Source: Bugulina stolonifera (Eukaryota > Bryozoa > Gymnolaemata > Cheilostomatida > Bugulidae). Taken from it: DNA of 64,000 nucleotides. The notes beneath the pieces are model-generated. The model was not told the DNA's origin, did not search any database, and saw only the letters and a list, made by a program, of their open reading frames with translations. Shown here piece after piece: positions 43,295 to 57,284 of this stretch. How positions within the stretch are numbered: the first letter of the stretch is position 1; each line of letters begins with the position of its first letter. The stretch is from assembly GCA_935421135.1 (NCBI GenBank), contig OW285196.1, positions 12,955,001 to 13,019,000 of the forward strand. Direction: 5' to 3'. A program made the position numbers and the translations under genes.

Positions 43295-46200
43295 TTGATT
43301 AGCAAAATGTTTGGCCTACTTCTCCTCGGCTTCTTGTGTGGTATTGCATTCACACTTGCAGTTCTGCTGTTCATTGTACTTAGTCTCGCTAATACATATC
43401 AAGGGACCAGCTTGCCAAATCCATTACGAATAGAACAATTCACTTTACCTTCCATACCCAAGGTTAGTAGTATAAAGTTTTATGTAGGCTTAATTTATGT
43501 TGTGAATTTTTGCAATATTTTCTCGAAAGAAATCATCGAAACTTTTGACCTTCTTTACTACGTGTGAGCACCTATGATTTATCTACAAAACTACATGCTA
43601 TTGTTCCAAACAGTCTCCGCAAAGTCATATATTGCAGAGCATGAATAATTTACATTGAAACCTGTAGCAACCATTTTCATCTTTACTTACAGGTGTTTAA
43701 GGACTTTTACTCCAACTCCATGACCAATGAGAGTCCAGAGAGAGCAGTAGTTGGACTCAACTTGGTCTTCATGTTCCTCTTTCAGGAACTAAAGAATACA
43801 GAAAAGCTACGAAGGTAATACATGAAGGGCAAATGAATGGAGTGTGCTAATCAATTGATTGCATTATATTATCAACTATTAATTGTTAGTCTCATTAGCT
43901 GGTTAATTAAAGTATAATGATCAGACAGGATGTTTGGTAGTTATATTTATTCTCAACAGGTATCTTTACATGTACAGTATTGCAATATGTCTACAGTATT
44001 ACAGTATCTCTACAATATTATATTATAGTATCTCTGCAGTATTACAGCCTATTTACACTAGGGATACGAAGGTTGATTGTTATACTAAAGAAATTCCTTG
44101 CTGGTATATTCATCAAGTTCTGTTTGATCCGTTGATATCTAATATGCTCAAATATCCAATGCTGCATATTGACCACAATTCATTGTACAACGCTAGCAAA
44201 CTTCCTGCTTTTCTCATTTGGTCTATTAAGGCTTTCCTCTTGAAATTTGACCAATATTTCTGTTTGTACCTGCAAGTACACTAAAGGGATATGTGGCTAT
44301 TTACTGCTCAATTCTATGAATCCTCGCCAATATGAATCTATCCTATGTAACCAACTTGTAGGTGGTTCAAAGAGAAAATAGAAGTGGAATTACATGAAAT
44401 CAAATGTCATCCGGCCCTTCAGTATGTGCTGCGTGATTTGAAACTCAACAGTTTTGACCTTGGTGACAGTCTCCCTCTGGTGAGGGTCGTCAAGTTCAAC
44501 AGCGAACCTGAGATTGGTGTTAATGACAGACTAGAGGTTAGTTTAGAATGTTTTTAGCTGCTTTGACTGACTGACTGGCTGACTGACTGGCTGACTGACT
44601 GGCTGACTGACTCACTGACGGATCAATGGGTTGCCTTTTCTGCTCACTTACTGACAAGCCAATCAAATAACAAACTGTATGATTCTATGTAAATATCAGC
44701 ATGAGGGAAGATATAGGTTAAATAATATTTAGGGCAGGTGGTTGAAACATAATAGCTATTCAATATTGCAATGATAAGTAGTATATATATATTAATGTTA
44801 TGCTCAAACTTTTCTCTTTTTGCTATGTTATAACAGGCAAATTGGTAATTTACTAAATTGTATGCTATTATCCCCTTTTATTGTAAGTGTATACAAAACA
44901 AGTCTTGAGCAGATATAAATAATTATTTGTCGAGATAGAGTGTAATATTATTATAATACATGCTGATACCACATGGGTTAGGCTTTGTAATTATAGTATT
45001 GTTCAACTGTTCTATTGATTAGAGGTGATAGACAGATGTTGCAGGAGTAAGTGGCTTCTGAGGTTATGTAATAATAGCTTAAGCAGTCAGTGGTTAGCTT
45101 TATATCAGTTAATCCAAACCTTTGAAGGTAATGCTTTTATAGGCAGCCTTCCATGTACATTATAAGTACATTTATCACTTTCTATCATCTCTGGAAGCTA
45201 GACCTGCTCTTCAAGAAGGCATGGCTAAATAATATTTATATGTATGTATAGATGGTTGAGGAAAGGTATCAATATTGTAGTTTGATAGCTAATAGCTACA
45301 CTGTACAAGTATATAATATGTATTGTTTCATACGTGTATGAAGCTGTATGCTTTCCAAATCAATTACTTGTAAAAGGGTAACTCTGAAATCTGAATGCAG
45401 ATTTCTGTTCTAAGATATGTTTAATAACATGATGTCAACACCTCCATGTATTGATATGGTTAGATGTAGGGCTACATCTATTATACACAGATATATAACG
45501 TCTGATTGGCCAAGTGCCGATTCTTAATAGAAACAACATAGAGATTTGGTTACATTTAAGTCCAACGATCCAGTTATGAAAACTCCAACAATAGCTATGG
45601 AACTCTGTGTATAGAGTAGGACTATGGAATTTCCAATAATGCATTTCGTATTTCCTGGATTCCAAGCCTATTTAGAAATGAACAGTTAGCTGCATCAACA
45701 CCGTGTCCATTTATTCGTCTGGTCAGTGTAGAACCCAGGTTTATGCTATACTGATCAAACTCCTTATCAGTATAATAGATAACTTGTGGCCCTGTATCAC
45801 CCTTCAATTTGGCAACCACAATGCTGGTGTACACATTATACACATGATATTATGTAGCAAATTGTAGCCTAGTTTATCTTTATCTATTTGAGTTACATCT
45901 TATGCCTGTTGAGTGACAGCTTATAATGATCCTGATCATGTAGTATGTTTAATCTACTATCTATGTAGTAATAAAGTGAAGATGTTTCTACGCTAAAACA
46001 TCAATTTATCTACATGTGTATTGTATGGGTCACTCTGAAGATATTTCCATTTTTGTAGACTGTGGACCTGATTTTAGACATCTCATATACAGGACACTTG
46101 ACAGTGTCCCTTGAAGCCCTGGTATCATTTGACAGGAATGTCATGTTCAGCTGTAAGATAATGTCGTTGGCCGGTCAAGGTCGTCTCAGATTTACCAGGC

Positions 46201-49200
46201 AGCCATATACCAACTGGTCGTTCAGCTTTATTCCAGTAAGTGAGAGGCCAAGTTCATAAAGTAGGAACACATTGCAGAGAACTTGTATTCAAGCATTCAT
46301 TGCCAATTTTTTTATATACACTGTAGTTCACTATTTCAACTGGTCACTGACTTTAGCTGTGCAATAATAATATGTAACATCTTACATAATTTACTATAAT
46401 ATATTGTGGAATCTGTCACATTTATGATTTTTCCTGTAGGAGCCAACAATATCTATGGATTTGAAGAGTAATATTAATGGAAGAAATGTACCACAGATTG
46501 TTATTCCACTGCTAAAGAATCAGGTAAGGCCTAGAATACAATATATGGAGTTATCTCCTCTCATCACATTTTATTTGTACATGATACTATGTTAGTTGTA
46601 AAGGAAATTTCTAATTGTTAGATATACATCCGCTATGAGTTTTTTTGATATAGTTGTGTTATCATAGGAGTTGTATGTCCTTTCTCCTCTTGGGCAGCCA
46701 ACTCCCAGATCTTACTCTACATGCCTATGAAATCTGTAATCATACCAATTTAATGTCATGTAAAGTTGTCTACCCGCTGTAGAGTCGCATACACACTATA
46801 GAGTCATTTACCACTATGTTTTATACATGGATATACGAGGGATGTCACTGATGTTTAGAATTATCTACCCTTGCATTATATACTATATTATACATGTATA
46901 TAACACAGATAAAGAGAATTATTAGAAAGAAACATACATTACCAGCATATAAGATGAGGATCAAGCCCTTCTTCAATGGTGCCATGTATAAGGAGAGCAT
47001 GCACGAGATGATAACAATACCCAGTCAAGCTCTAGAAGTTACAGTAACATCAGCAAGTAGACTGGTCTTAGACTACGCTAACAGCTCTGGAGTGTTTGCA
47101 GTTGTCTCCCTTGGTAGGTGTGAAGGGTTGTGTCTTCATGATTACAATGTTATTATAATATACAAGTTCCTTGCAAGTAACACGGGATGACTGGATTAAA
47201 ATAGGTTGATCTGTTACGATTAAACCCATAGATTGTATACACGTGTTTCTTTTTCTTTCTTAAAACTACCATTCCTTCTGTCGACATTCCAGTGTGATAC
47301 GGCCTGCTAAAGTGTCAACTCACTTTTTTGTATGAATTCCAAGACACCATATTATTATAGATCGTTAGTTCAACATACTGGTATGAGGTATGTTTTATTT
47401 CTATTGTAATGTATGGTCTTTGACTGTATACCTACTTCAGGCTCAGAGAAGTACGTGCCCCAACTGCCGTACACGGAACATGCATTTAATGTGACGCTAT
47501 CTGGTCCTTCAAACCAAAGATTCAATGGACTGTCAGTAAAAAAATCTACTCAACGCTTAATTCGGAAGGATGCTATTATCATAGATAAAGTAAAACAAGG
47601 CAGTCAGGCAGCACAAGCCGGAATAGCCAAGGTTAGTTTCAGATACATATATATACATTGTATATATACATGTATATATATACATATGTGATAATTATGT
47701 TACCACAGGAACAGCTTCTCGGAGTTTTCTGGACCAATCAAATTAGGTTAATCAAGTGGATATACATGTAATGAATGAATAATTTGATCAGTAATGTAGA
47801 CAATTTAGTTTTTTCATTTTTCATCGAAGGTATTTATTGTATTATGGTGTTAGTAAAGAATTAGATTACTTGTGGTGGAAAAATATTTTTGCTCTGTAGC
47901 TTTGCTGATGGTACGCCAATCCCAACCTAGTAGTTTTGCTGTGTTTCGATTAGTTTGGTTCATTGTTTACAAATCTTTTAATAATACCAATGTGATTACA
48001 TGATTTGATTTGACCATACATATGTTGTATTACTCTGCTACACAGGGAGATGTTATCACACATATAAACCACGAACCTCTTAGTGTGATATCCGTATCCC
48101 ATGCAAGGTCTCTACTTACCAACTCGAATTCTGACAGGTGAGTTTATCTATCGACTCTCAATGGTAGAACTAGACTGGTAAACTTGTCTGTTTACATGCA
48201 CATGTATCTCTTATGATTGCTTTTCCAATCGTCTCAGTCGATCACTGGCAGTACAAACTTTTCTTACACATTTGTTGCTAGAAAATGAACCAGTCTGGCA
48301 ATACTTATTCAGTTCTCTAATTAGTAAATAGACTGAGCTTGTTGTTGTTGCTGCAGCGTTTCACTGAGGTTATCGCGTTACAAGGCACGTCAATCGGGTG
48401 ACCAAAATGGCCGACCCGTCTCTACCATCTCCGACACTTCCCTTCCACGTACAGCAAGTGATCTGGAGAGTGTAGCAGGTGTCAATCAACTAGACAGGAA
48501 GTTACCAGAGAATCAGCAGGAGAAGGAGAAACGGTAGTATATCTGTTTACTCTTAGTCGGAGTCTGTCAGGCTTCAATTGTCTGGTACCACATGGTCTTT
48601 TCAATATATGACACTTTACTTGGAAGTGTTTTATTATATACAGTGCCATTTATCGACTGAGATTTTCAGCCTTAAAATTCGTTAATTTTCTGAAAACTGG
48701 CCTCTTTTGAATTTATTAACTCAATAATTTTACTCATTTGCAGCAATATATCAAGATCACCTGAAAGGGATATACCTGCTTTGATCTCTTCAGTAACGAG
48801 TGGGTCCTTGAGAGCCTGTGCTAACAGTCGTATTACTTCTACAGGTCAGTGTTCCAATATCTAGTTGTCAGCTGGTATACCTCAGGCTATCTGTAGTACC
48901 TCAGGCTATTTGCAGTACATTTATTTGCTACACAACTGATTCACTGATTTGATATGATTAGACCAATCAGGTTTTCTACTCACGAAATTAATTTGTCGGC
49001 TTTTAGCGAATTCCCTTTGGATAAGACTTCTACTAGATACAAACGCAATTCAGACAGAGAATCAGCTATGTTGAGTAGTGCCTAGTTGTCAGTCCCTGTA
49101 CTGTTCTGTTGTAGTTGCCTGTGATGTTGATGTAAAGTTTGCTGAACAGTTTAATATGAAGATTGAAAGTAACCACATCTATCTAAACATTGCTCTCTTC

Positions 49201-52200
49201 AGTTTGAACAAGTCAATCATTTTATCCTCTAATGGAGAACAACAGAGGTCATGTGATGACTCACTTATTGGTTACGTGAGTATTATTGTTATTCCTGATG
49301 CAATATGCTAGGGGTGTGCTCTTAAGATTTTAACCAAGAAGTGTGATCTTAATCCAGTCAGTTTCACCTGTGGATTCCTGTATAGACGCTTAGGTATTCT
49401 CCGCCTGATGAGGGAGGGGGGATAATTTCCGAATCTAAACTGGTAAAGTATAACCAGAATGTGTATTCATTTGGTAAGGGCGTACAAATAATTCTGGCCA
49501 GCTCTGCCTACCACAATTTATGTGTGCCAATTGTCAAACTTACCAAGTAGCTGGAAAAGGCATGACAGTATTTTTGCTCTGAAATTATCAGTAAGTGGCT
49601 GTGGCTGTTTTACTCGTCTAACTAACACCTTCAAGATTCAGGCTGAAAATACATGTATCACTTCTTGAGATTTTTGTGCAAAATGCTATTAAACTATTAA
49701 ACCTACCATTGTAGACGTATTTTATGGTCTTAGTGATCGGAATTCTTTTGTTATCATCTCATTAACCACCAATATACATGGCATTATCATGGCACCCAAA
49801 TCGGTCAATACTAAGGCAATTTAAACCATTTTATTGAACAAGACTGTTTACACAGTAGCATAGATGTATCCTATTTGTAGGCCTCCATATCTGTACATGA
49901 TATATTAGTTCAGTGTGGTGCTACACCTAAAGCCTCCGCCCAGATGCCAATTAGACTAACTGCTCCTCCAGATCTGGAATACCGTCCTCCTCTCTCTGGT
50001 GCAAGAGAATTGGACTTATCCAAGTGTTATGGAGACGTAACCCTACAGTTCTACGCTCCTGAAAATATACCTCCAGAGGGTAAAAATATCTCGTCAATTA
50101 TACTGTATACCTTTTGCCTTTGGTTAAATATTCCAAAGAAAGGTGATCAATTGGTGTGATATTTTTATTTGTGAGAACTCTATAATTATCGGTTTGGATC
50201 ATTTTGGTTCTCTTGGTATCTTGGTCTGACTGTATCTGTTATTTTTGGTAGTTTATAAACCTCTATAATTGTTTTAGATGATCAGTTAGAGGAACTCACT
50301 ACTACTGTGGATAGTGAGTTTGCAGATATTGATATTGTCAGCCATACTAATCCTGCTGCTATTAACATTCCTTCTGCTGCTGCCAGTGACAGCGTCTCTA
50401 ATGACACTACCCAAAACCACTCATTTAGAGAGCAGGCATTTACTCATGCTGTCAGCTGTAACTTCTGTATGAAAAAGGTATTCCTCTTAATTCAATGTCT
50501 CACACTCAGGTAACCATACAAATTGTGGTTTTATCATTATGTGGGTTGGTCCAACGTTGGACTTCAACCTGAGAACTGACAACGGCACTCGGTATCGATT
50601 GGTTTTCTACATTCAATTATTATACTTATCGTTGGATTTGTTGACGTTGATTCCTTTTTGATTATATTGTTCTCTTGTAGTGATGTCATTAACTCGCACA
50701 CTTCTAGGTATTGTAATCACTTGATATTTTCTCTAGTTGATAGAATGTGCTAGTGTTTTTATGTAACACCAGAGATTGCTTAACCGAAACAACTAAATAT
50801 AGATAATCCATTTGTAGTCTTAGCAGTATTAATGGGATTGGAAGTACTTGTTAGTATGTGTAGTGTTGAAATATTAGCCACATTCCATTTTGCACAACTT
50901 TGGTATGATGTGAATATGCTGTATATTGGTTCCTGGGATTTACATGAGCTAACCTTACATCTAGTTCTGTTACTATTTTCCTCAGTCATCAACATTAAAT
51001 TTCTATTAATTATTAGTTGCTTGTAATTAGCATTTAGGGATTCAGTTAGTTGGCTTGATGATACATAGAAGTTTCAACTTTTTCATCAATGTATTCAACA
51101 CATTAACTGTTAGACAGCTAGTTTGAGTTTTATGAATCTACAAAAGAAGTACAGTAGGCTTATGCACTATGTATTTGTTGATTATCAAACAAGTAATTGA
51201 AAGACTAGGACATTTGAAAAACTATTCTGTCAGCTGCATGTATGATTAATTGAACGCACTGTGCTACGTTGCCAAAGGCATGAGCATAATTACTTTACTA
51301 TTGTTAGATATGGTTTAAGAAGGCGATGAGGTGTGAGGAATGCCATATGATAACCCATAAGAAATGCGTTGATCGGTGCCAGATGAGTACGACCTGTAGT
51401 CACCGGCCCATTGTACAGTCATCAGTTAGCCAGGAATCACTCATAAGTCAATTACCAACCACTCATCCTGGAAAAGCAGCTCGAGCCTCCAGTTATGTCC
51501 TTGGTAAATTGAGAAGACGCAAAGCAAGGAATAAATCAGGTGAGGTTTTTGTTTTCTAAAGATATTTTAATGGATTGAAAACTGCCATCATTATTGTTTA
51601 TCAAGGCCCAACAAACTTTAATTGTATAATCAAATTCTTAGCTTTCGACTAAATAGAGTTTGATAGAATTGATTCACGGTACTTTTATTATGTAATAATA
51701 TAACCTTCAGTCGGTTGGTTGATTTATGTCATAAAATGTTCATGCTAGTCAAGGGTTAATTTGAGCTTCTTAAAATAACCACAAAATAACATTATGTGTA
51801 CATGTGTAGTTGTGGCTCTGGATTTTTCCAGCAGGCTACAAACATTACTTTTGAGCTGCAAAAACTGACCTAGAATCAAAATTTTGTCCTTGTCTTGCAG
51901 ATACAAACCCATCTTCAGATCAACCTAGCAGCTCTGTCGGGGCAGCCGGTGCTACAGGGGGATACGAAAGCTCCAGTGATGATGAAATTGCTATAGATGG
52001 TAATAATGAGAGACTAACTAGCGACTACCAGGCCCTTGACAGTTTTGATAGCTCTTCTGAAGATGATGCTGAATTTGAAATCCAATTCATGAAAGATTAT
52101 TTATCAAAACAAGGTAATAATAATAATAATAATATTTGTGGCGCCAAACACAATTCTTTAACAAGGCTGCCCAATAACAGAGCTGATTGAGAGGTCACCA

Positions 52201-53441
52201 TGGCTCCTATAGCTGGATATTATTACAGTTCGATGTAGCACAAAGGGAAAACCTTTCTCGGGACGAAAACCTCCAGGTCATTGGCAGGACTCGGACCCAC
52301 ACCCTTGAATATAACTTGCAGCATTGCTGCAAGACCACTCGGCCACCAACGCTTAGATCTGAATATAAAATCACTTTGTAATCAGTAGAATTATGCAGTA
52401 TTAGTTGATGTCAAGATTAAGATCTATGTTCTTCTTTTCAAAGGATTGACATGTAAATGGAAACAGATTACTGTTACTCATTTGTTACTCTCTAGTGTGT
52501 CAAATTATTTGTCTTTAATTTATCATAACTTAGATGTCGATTTGTTTTCAATAGGGCAAACAGCTCAAGAGGAAGATTCCGATGAGCTAGTTATAATTGC
52601 GGCTAAGCAAATGGGAAAGGAGTTGTTTGCCTCACTAGAAATTGAAGAACGCAAAACTAAGTTAGAAGCAATGGTGAGAAATGCAAATTTTTGATATTGA
52701 TGCTCCAAGCACAAAAAATCAAAGGTCTTCCAGACGCATTGAAAGATCATACACTTAGGCTGTTGTGTAAAGTCCTCTCGGCATATTTTGCAGGTTGACA
52801 AACTCCAGCTGGAAATCCAGATGGTATCAGCAGTGAGAGATGAGCATCACCGGTCTCTCAAGTCCACAGTCACTGCGCCTCAAAGGCAGCTAATATCTTC
52901 TCGGATAAAGAAAGCTGATGAAAAGATGCAGGTTTGTCTTAACTGAAATTGGTAACCATTGTATAGATCATTCAATACCAAATGCATGCACACCTTTCCA
53001 CTCTGATAATTTTACACAGATCAACTAATTATGAAAATGACCTTTAGAAGTTATTTTAATAGCTACAAGGACAGGCTATCATTTTCACTAGATAGATTTA
53101 ATTAAACAATGTACTAACAGTCAACAGCTTTTAAACCATCAAGAATAGAACAACGACACTTGTTTCTGCTGTAGGCATTAGCAGTGCTCCTGGTGCACTA
53201 CTATTCTGGATTGCAAGACTGCGCTGAACAAATAGAAAAGGGTGATTATGTTAACCATGGAAATAAGAATGAACCCTCCAATACAGAATATAGGAATGAT
53301 TCTGCTGCTAGTGCAGAGGCTACATGGGACAGCGATACAGAAAAGCCAACAGTGAGGTTAGAACAACGATTTACAGACAGTAGTAGTACCGAATCCGGCT
53401 CTCTGGACCGAACCCTTTGCAGCATGAATGATGTATCTTAG
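43295..53441 (+). CDS. PDZD8: PDZD8 orthologue: ER-anchored SMP-PDZ-C1 tether, 18 exons, 1006 aa
   Basis: Exons: 43295-43462, 43693-43814, 44362-44536, 46059-46235, 46440-46523, 46909-47113, 47441-47631, 48046-48137, 48357-48533, 48744-48844, 49115-49275, 49881-50079, 50278-50477, 51308-51539, 51901-52113, 52555-52673, 52794-52931, 53175-53441; all phases agree. Domain order: N-terminal membrane anchor (residues about 5-30), SMP lipid-binding region (about 60-310), PDZ (about 325-405, KGDVITHINHEPL), a beta-rich C2-like stretch (about 500-620), C1 zinc finger (about 665-715, CNFC, CEEC and HKKC metal ligands), acidic Ser-rich linker, C-terminal coiled coil (about 850-930). Vertebrate PDZD8 (about 1150 aa) moves lipids at ER contacts with endosomes and mitochondria. 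A second in-frame Met lies four codons in (43307). The SINE and an antisense frame sit in its introns. Confidence 0.93.
44565..44628. repeat. Simple repeat (GACTGACTGGCT)n
   Basis: About five units of CTGACTGACTGG in PDZD8 intron 3. Confidence 0.9.
45622..45843 (-). pseudogene. Antisense open frame inside PDZD8 intron 3, coding-like
   Basis: 73 codons reading TSIVVAKLKGDTGPQVIYYT and GVDAANCSFLNRLGIQEIRN. The composition looks like a folded protein and differs from the low-complexity frames around it. No splice partner or family was recognised. It may be a relic of a gene or mobile element, or chance. Confidence 0.3.
52118..52353 (-). mobile_element. tRNA-derived SINE, copy 2, in PDZD8 intron 15
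   Basis: On the minus strand: GTTGGTGGCCGAGTGGTCTT (A-box region), GGGTCCGAGTCC (B box), body CCAATGACCTGGAGGTTTTC, and a 3' end GGGCAGCCTTGTTAAAG ... TTTGGCGCC followed by a (ATT)n tail at 52116-52135. It looks full-length and defines the family also seen at 31238 and in the loop at 32205. A hybrid of exonised sequence with PDZD8 is not expected, since it lies antisense between exons 15 and 16. Confidence 0.88.
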
Positions 53442-54001
53442 CATGCACTATGCACTCACAGCGCAATATTCAATTTGGAAATACAAGTTTTGTGCTTTAT
53501 TTTTTAATATTTTACTCTTAGTGATATTATTTTATAAGTGGCCCTCAATTAGCTTACCAAATCACTTTGGTAAATTTTTAAATCCTTAATATATTGGTGT
53601 AAAATATTTTGCAAATTGGATAATAGCATGTCTTCTTCTCTTAGAGCAGTTATTTATAATTAAAAATTGTACAAGTAAATATGTACAAGGTGTTGGGTTC
53701 ACTAGCTCTTGTCCACATCACACTTTATCAAGGCCATTTTATTTATTTTTGTCTTCTAATTATTTAAGCCTTTTTGTTTCCCGGTAATTAAGATTAGATA
53801 GCTCAACATTTATGCAATTAACTACGTAAATAGCAAACTCGATGTTATTGTGACCCTGTTTTGTGTATCCTGAAAAATATAAAACAAGACTCAATACAGA
53901 AATTCCAGAATAATTTATTGTTAGGAACTATAAGTACACAGAAGGTAATAAAATCATAAAACTGATTGTTTTACAGTCCAAGTTTACAACTAACTTCACA
54001 C
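53442..54001. terminator. Tail-to-tail 3' ends of PDZD8 and the coiled-coil gene
   Basis: The stop codons are 560 bp apart on opposite strands. On the plus strand the best polyadenylation candidate for PDZD8 is ATTAAA at 53659-53664. On the minus strand AATAAA at 53919-53914 lies about 83 nt after the coiled-coil gene's stop. Confidence 0.55.
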
Positions 54002-54569
54002 TTAAGACTGTGTTGCTAATTTTTTTGACTGCTTAACAACATCATACTTTCTCTTGAAGCCCAACATTTCAGTTATGGATTCCATTAGCCTGATGTATAT
54101 GGTCTTGTGCTGTTTTTTCTCCGAGCTATATGTGGCCAGAAGCTCTGATTGCAGACCAGCAATGACTTTTTCTTTCTGATTGGTTAAAGCCACAAGATCA
54201 GTTTCTTCCTTGGCCAATATCTTATCACTCTTTGAGACAACCTCGCTTTTGTTCTCTAAATCTGGAAAAGTGACAACTGATATTGTAACTCTTGGAAAGA
54301 CGAAGTCATATGCTATTAATCACACCAAGCATTTTGTTTTTATTCTGCTAATATGGATAGACCATCTAATAAGAAAGGGTGTTTCAACATTCAAATAACT
54401 AATATCACAGCGACTGTTACTTTGTAAACCTGCCTTCATATTCCTGGCAGATCTGGCACAGTAGCTCATTTACATCGACATTTTGCTTCTTTAGTTTTGA
54501 AAGCTGCCCTTCTATATCAGTCAAGGCTTTGTTTAGTTCCGACTCTGCTTTTCGAACTTCTTGATCCAT
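54002..54569 (-). CDS. Small coiled-coil protein (142 aa), family unknown
   Basis: Minus-strand exons 54569-54430 and 54290-54002 join (GGCAG|GTTTAC to TTTCCAAG|AGTTAC) to 142 aa. Residues 1-40 are heptad-rich (VRKAESELNKALTDIEGQLS). A short hydrophobic stretch RVTISVVTFPDL follows at the exon junction. A second coiled coil (about 70-110) leads to a C-terminal ITEMLGFKRKYDVVKQSK. The size and coiled-coil-plus-short-C-terminus layout resemble small kinetochore or centrosomal subunits, but no family motif settles it. An acceptor-like TTTCAG just upstream of the ATG suggests a 5' UTR intron. The downstream AATAAA supports the 3' end. Confidence 0.65.
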
Positions 54570-55108
54570 GGCTGAAATTTGATATCTTACATCACTTAGC
54601 TGCCATCAACTTACAGTACACTATCATGGTTCAAAAAGATAATCCTCGCTTCCTCACAAAGATTTGGAATAGTGTTATTATTGGTACAATTACTTTCAGT
54701 TATATTTGTTGCGTTCCCAGGAAAAAGAAGCTATTGAGAAATACATGTAGCTTGAGTCCCTACAGCTCCTAGCATATGAATAATATTGATATTCTGTTGC
54801 TCAGTCTCACTGAGTTATGCCTATAGCAAATGATATGGGAGTCAAAAGAATAGTCTCTACCCTTGCTGGTGTGGAAAAATTTACTTTAGTGTTAAAGAGT
54901 TTTCTCTATTCTTTTTGAGAATATCCACTGACGATGAGACAGATGAGTAGTAACACAAAATAATCATTTCATATTCACATTTATCATTATGAACACAGTG
55001 TTCTGTATAAAGTCAAAAATAACTATAAATGAGAAAGATAAATAGATTTAGATAAGATTAGATAGAAGTTAAAATTTATTTATATATAATTATATTATTT
55101 AATAATAC
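54570..55108. other. Presumed 5' region of the coiled-coil gene
   Basis: AT-rich sequence. Apart from the upstream start region of the coiled-coil gene I see nothing supported. Confidence 0.4.
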
Positions 55109-55347
55109 TATACTTATTTATATACAATACCAATTATCATCATAGATACCATGATAAATTATATGTACATGTATAATACTAAATAACAAGGATAGTCATA
55201 ATAATGATAATAAATAATAATAATTATATTTATATTTAATATTATTATTATTTATTATCATTATGACTATCCTTGTTATTTATTATTATACGTTTAATTG
55301 ATTATGGTATCTATGATGATAATTAGTATTGTATATAAATAAGTATA
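55109..55347. repeat. Long AT-rich inverted repeat (about 119-bp arms)
   Basis: Starts TATACTTATTTATATACAAT and ends with its complement ATTGTATATAAATAAGTATA. The arms share ACAAGGATAGTCATAAT and ATCATCATAGATACCAT and meet near 55228 with almost no spacer. It is nearly pure A/T, a strong cruciform or hairpin candidate. Confidence 0.9.
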
Positions 55348-57284
55348 GCATTATTGTAATTACAATAATCATAAAAATAAATGAGAATAAAAGTTAAATA
55401 TAAAAATGTTCATATAAATAATTTATATTATCATTATAATTATTATTTTATGTGAAACTCCAGATAAACAAATATTAATAAAATATTATATATAAACATT
55501 GTAATTATTAAATATGTATATTATATATTATATTATTATATATTTATATTAGAAATCAATAATATATATAATTATTAATAATAAACTTAAGCTAAAACTA
55601 AACTTAACTAGATCTGTCTGATGTCGAGATGAAAATTTTAATTTACTATTTAGCCAATTTCAAATTTTATTTGAATTTTTAATTTGACAATTTCATTTTA
55701 ATTTTTATTTATCATTTTAATTTAAATTTTTCATCATTTGTTTTATTTTATTTTTAATTTTATTTTACTCGAGTTTGTTTTATTTTTTAACTATACTATT
55801 TATAAATAGATATAAGGGAGTTCACTCCTCCTTTAATATACATGTTAGTTCAGTAATAAATAAAAAGCATGTATTCATACTACATATAATTATATACACT
55901 ACATAATATTTCTATTTTAGATATTGATTTATTGCTTTGTATTACTCAAAACCAGTGTTTCTAGTTTTACATCTTTTTTCATCTGCACATTCACGTGACA
56001 GAGTTTATTGTTTTGTCTAGATTACCATCGCGATCTCATACCAAATAACTACAGTCCAAGCGGCGCCCAAATCTCTTAAGTTTTCTACCTAGTACTAGTG
56101 CACAGTTCACGACAAGACAACTCTTGTCGGAGTAACTGTTCGTAGTGAGAGTTTGAATGCATCATTCAGCGTTTTTGCTCTACAGCCTACACTATAGGCT
56201 TTCCCAGTCTGTTACATTGCTGAGAGAATTGAAACTTTTTAGCTTCATTACATTTTATTGTACTTGAACAATTGGCTAGATTAGTAATAGGAGAGATTAG
56301 ATTGAAATGGCCCCAATCAACCATATTCTATCAATCTCCCATTAGTTGTGGAACTCAATAGAATCATTAAACCAACTTGCATTTTGATTTAGCAGGTATA
56401 TTCTTTTGCTTAGACTTGAAGCTGTAGAACTTGTAGAAAATACTCTTTTTTCTACAGTTACACTAAGGGCATTCACAAAATCTGTACATAGTCTGAAGTT
56501 GTCACCCCTCTTTCCCTCACCCTTATATTTTGTGCTGGGTTGCAATTCCTGGTTTATTGATTTGGTCTATTTGAAACAACTTGGTGGTTAATTAAGTACG
56601 AAAACTGAGCTGAAGAGAAAAGATGAAAAAACTTTCATAAGCAGATTGTTACAAATTTATTTGTGGCGGTGAGATTGCGATTTCTCTGCTCTACCTGTAC
56701 CAGAATAACAAGGACCTTTTATACCAAAATCTAATAGATTTTATGAAATGAAACATTATTAAAAATTTGTAAATGTATAAACAATAGATAATTTAGAAAG
56801 ATCCATAAACACTTTCAAAAAGATAAAATTATATACATGAGGAGCCTACAAAAGCACCGTGACATAATTTATATTATATAATCTCTTCATATGTGTTTCT
56901 TCATATCGATGATTTAAATTGACATTCCACACATGAGCTCTGGGTATGATAATAATAATAAGTGGAAATTAAATAATAATGCAGCATCTTACACTGATGC
57001 AATGGAAAGAATGTACATACATTGTATATACATGTACAGTATATTATACCTGTTTAGTGATTATTACATACATGTACTTGTAAACGTACATTATGCTAAG
57101 TATAGTATTGAAGATCGTTATACAGATCGGCAACTGAGCCCATCACACAAATAAATATAAATTATGATGAGCAACATAATATTAATAATGACAACCAAAT
57201 CCAACTATATTAGTAATACAATCTAATGATAATAATAATATAAAAATGTATAAAATTTGCAATTTCCAGATATAAAATACACCA
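55348..57284. other. AT-rich spacer and GPCR 3' region, no gene recognised
   Basis: 55350-55800 is extremely A/T-rich with ATTTTAATTT homopolymer-like text. From 55960 the composition is mixed, but open frames show no recognisable content. The last few hundred bases hold the 3' UTR of the minus-strand receptor gene. Confidence 0.5.

Noticed and set aside
55109..55600. Replication origin or matrix attachment site in the AT-rich tract
   Set aside because: AT richness and the palindrome alone are not evidence for either function.
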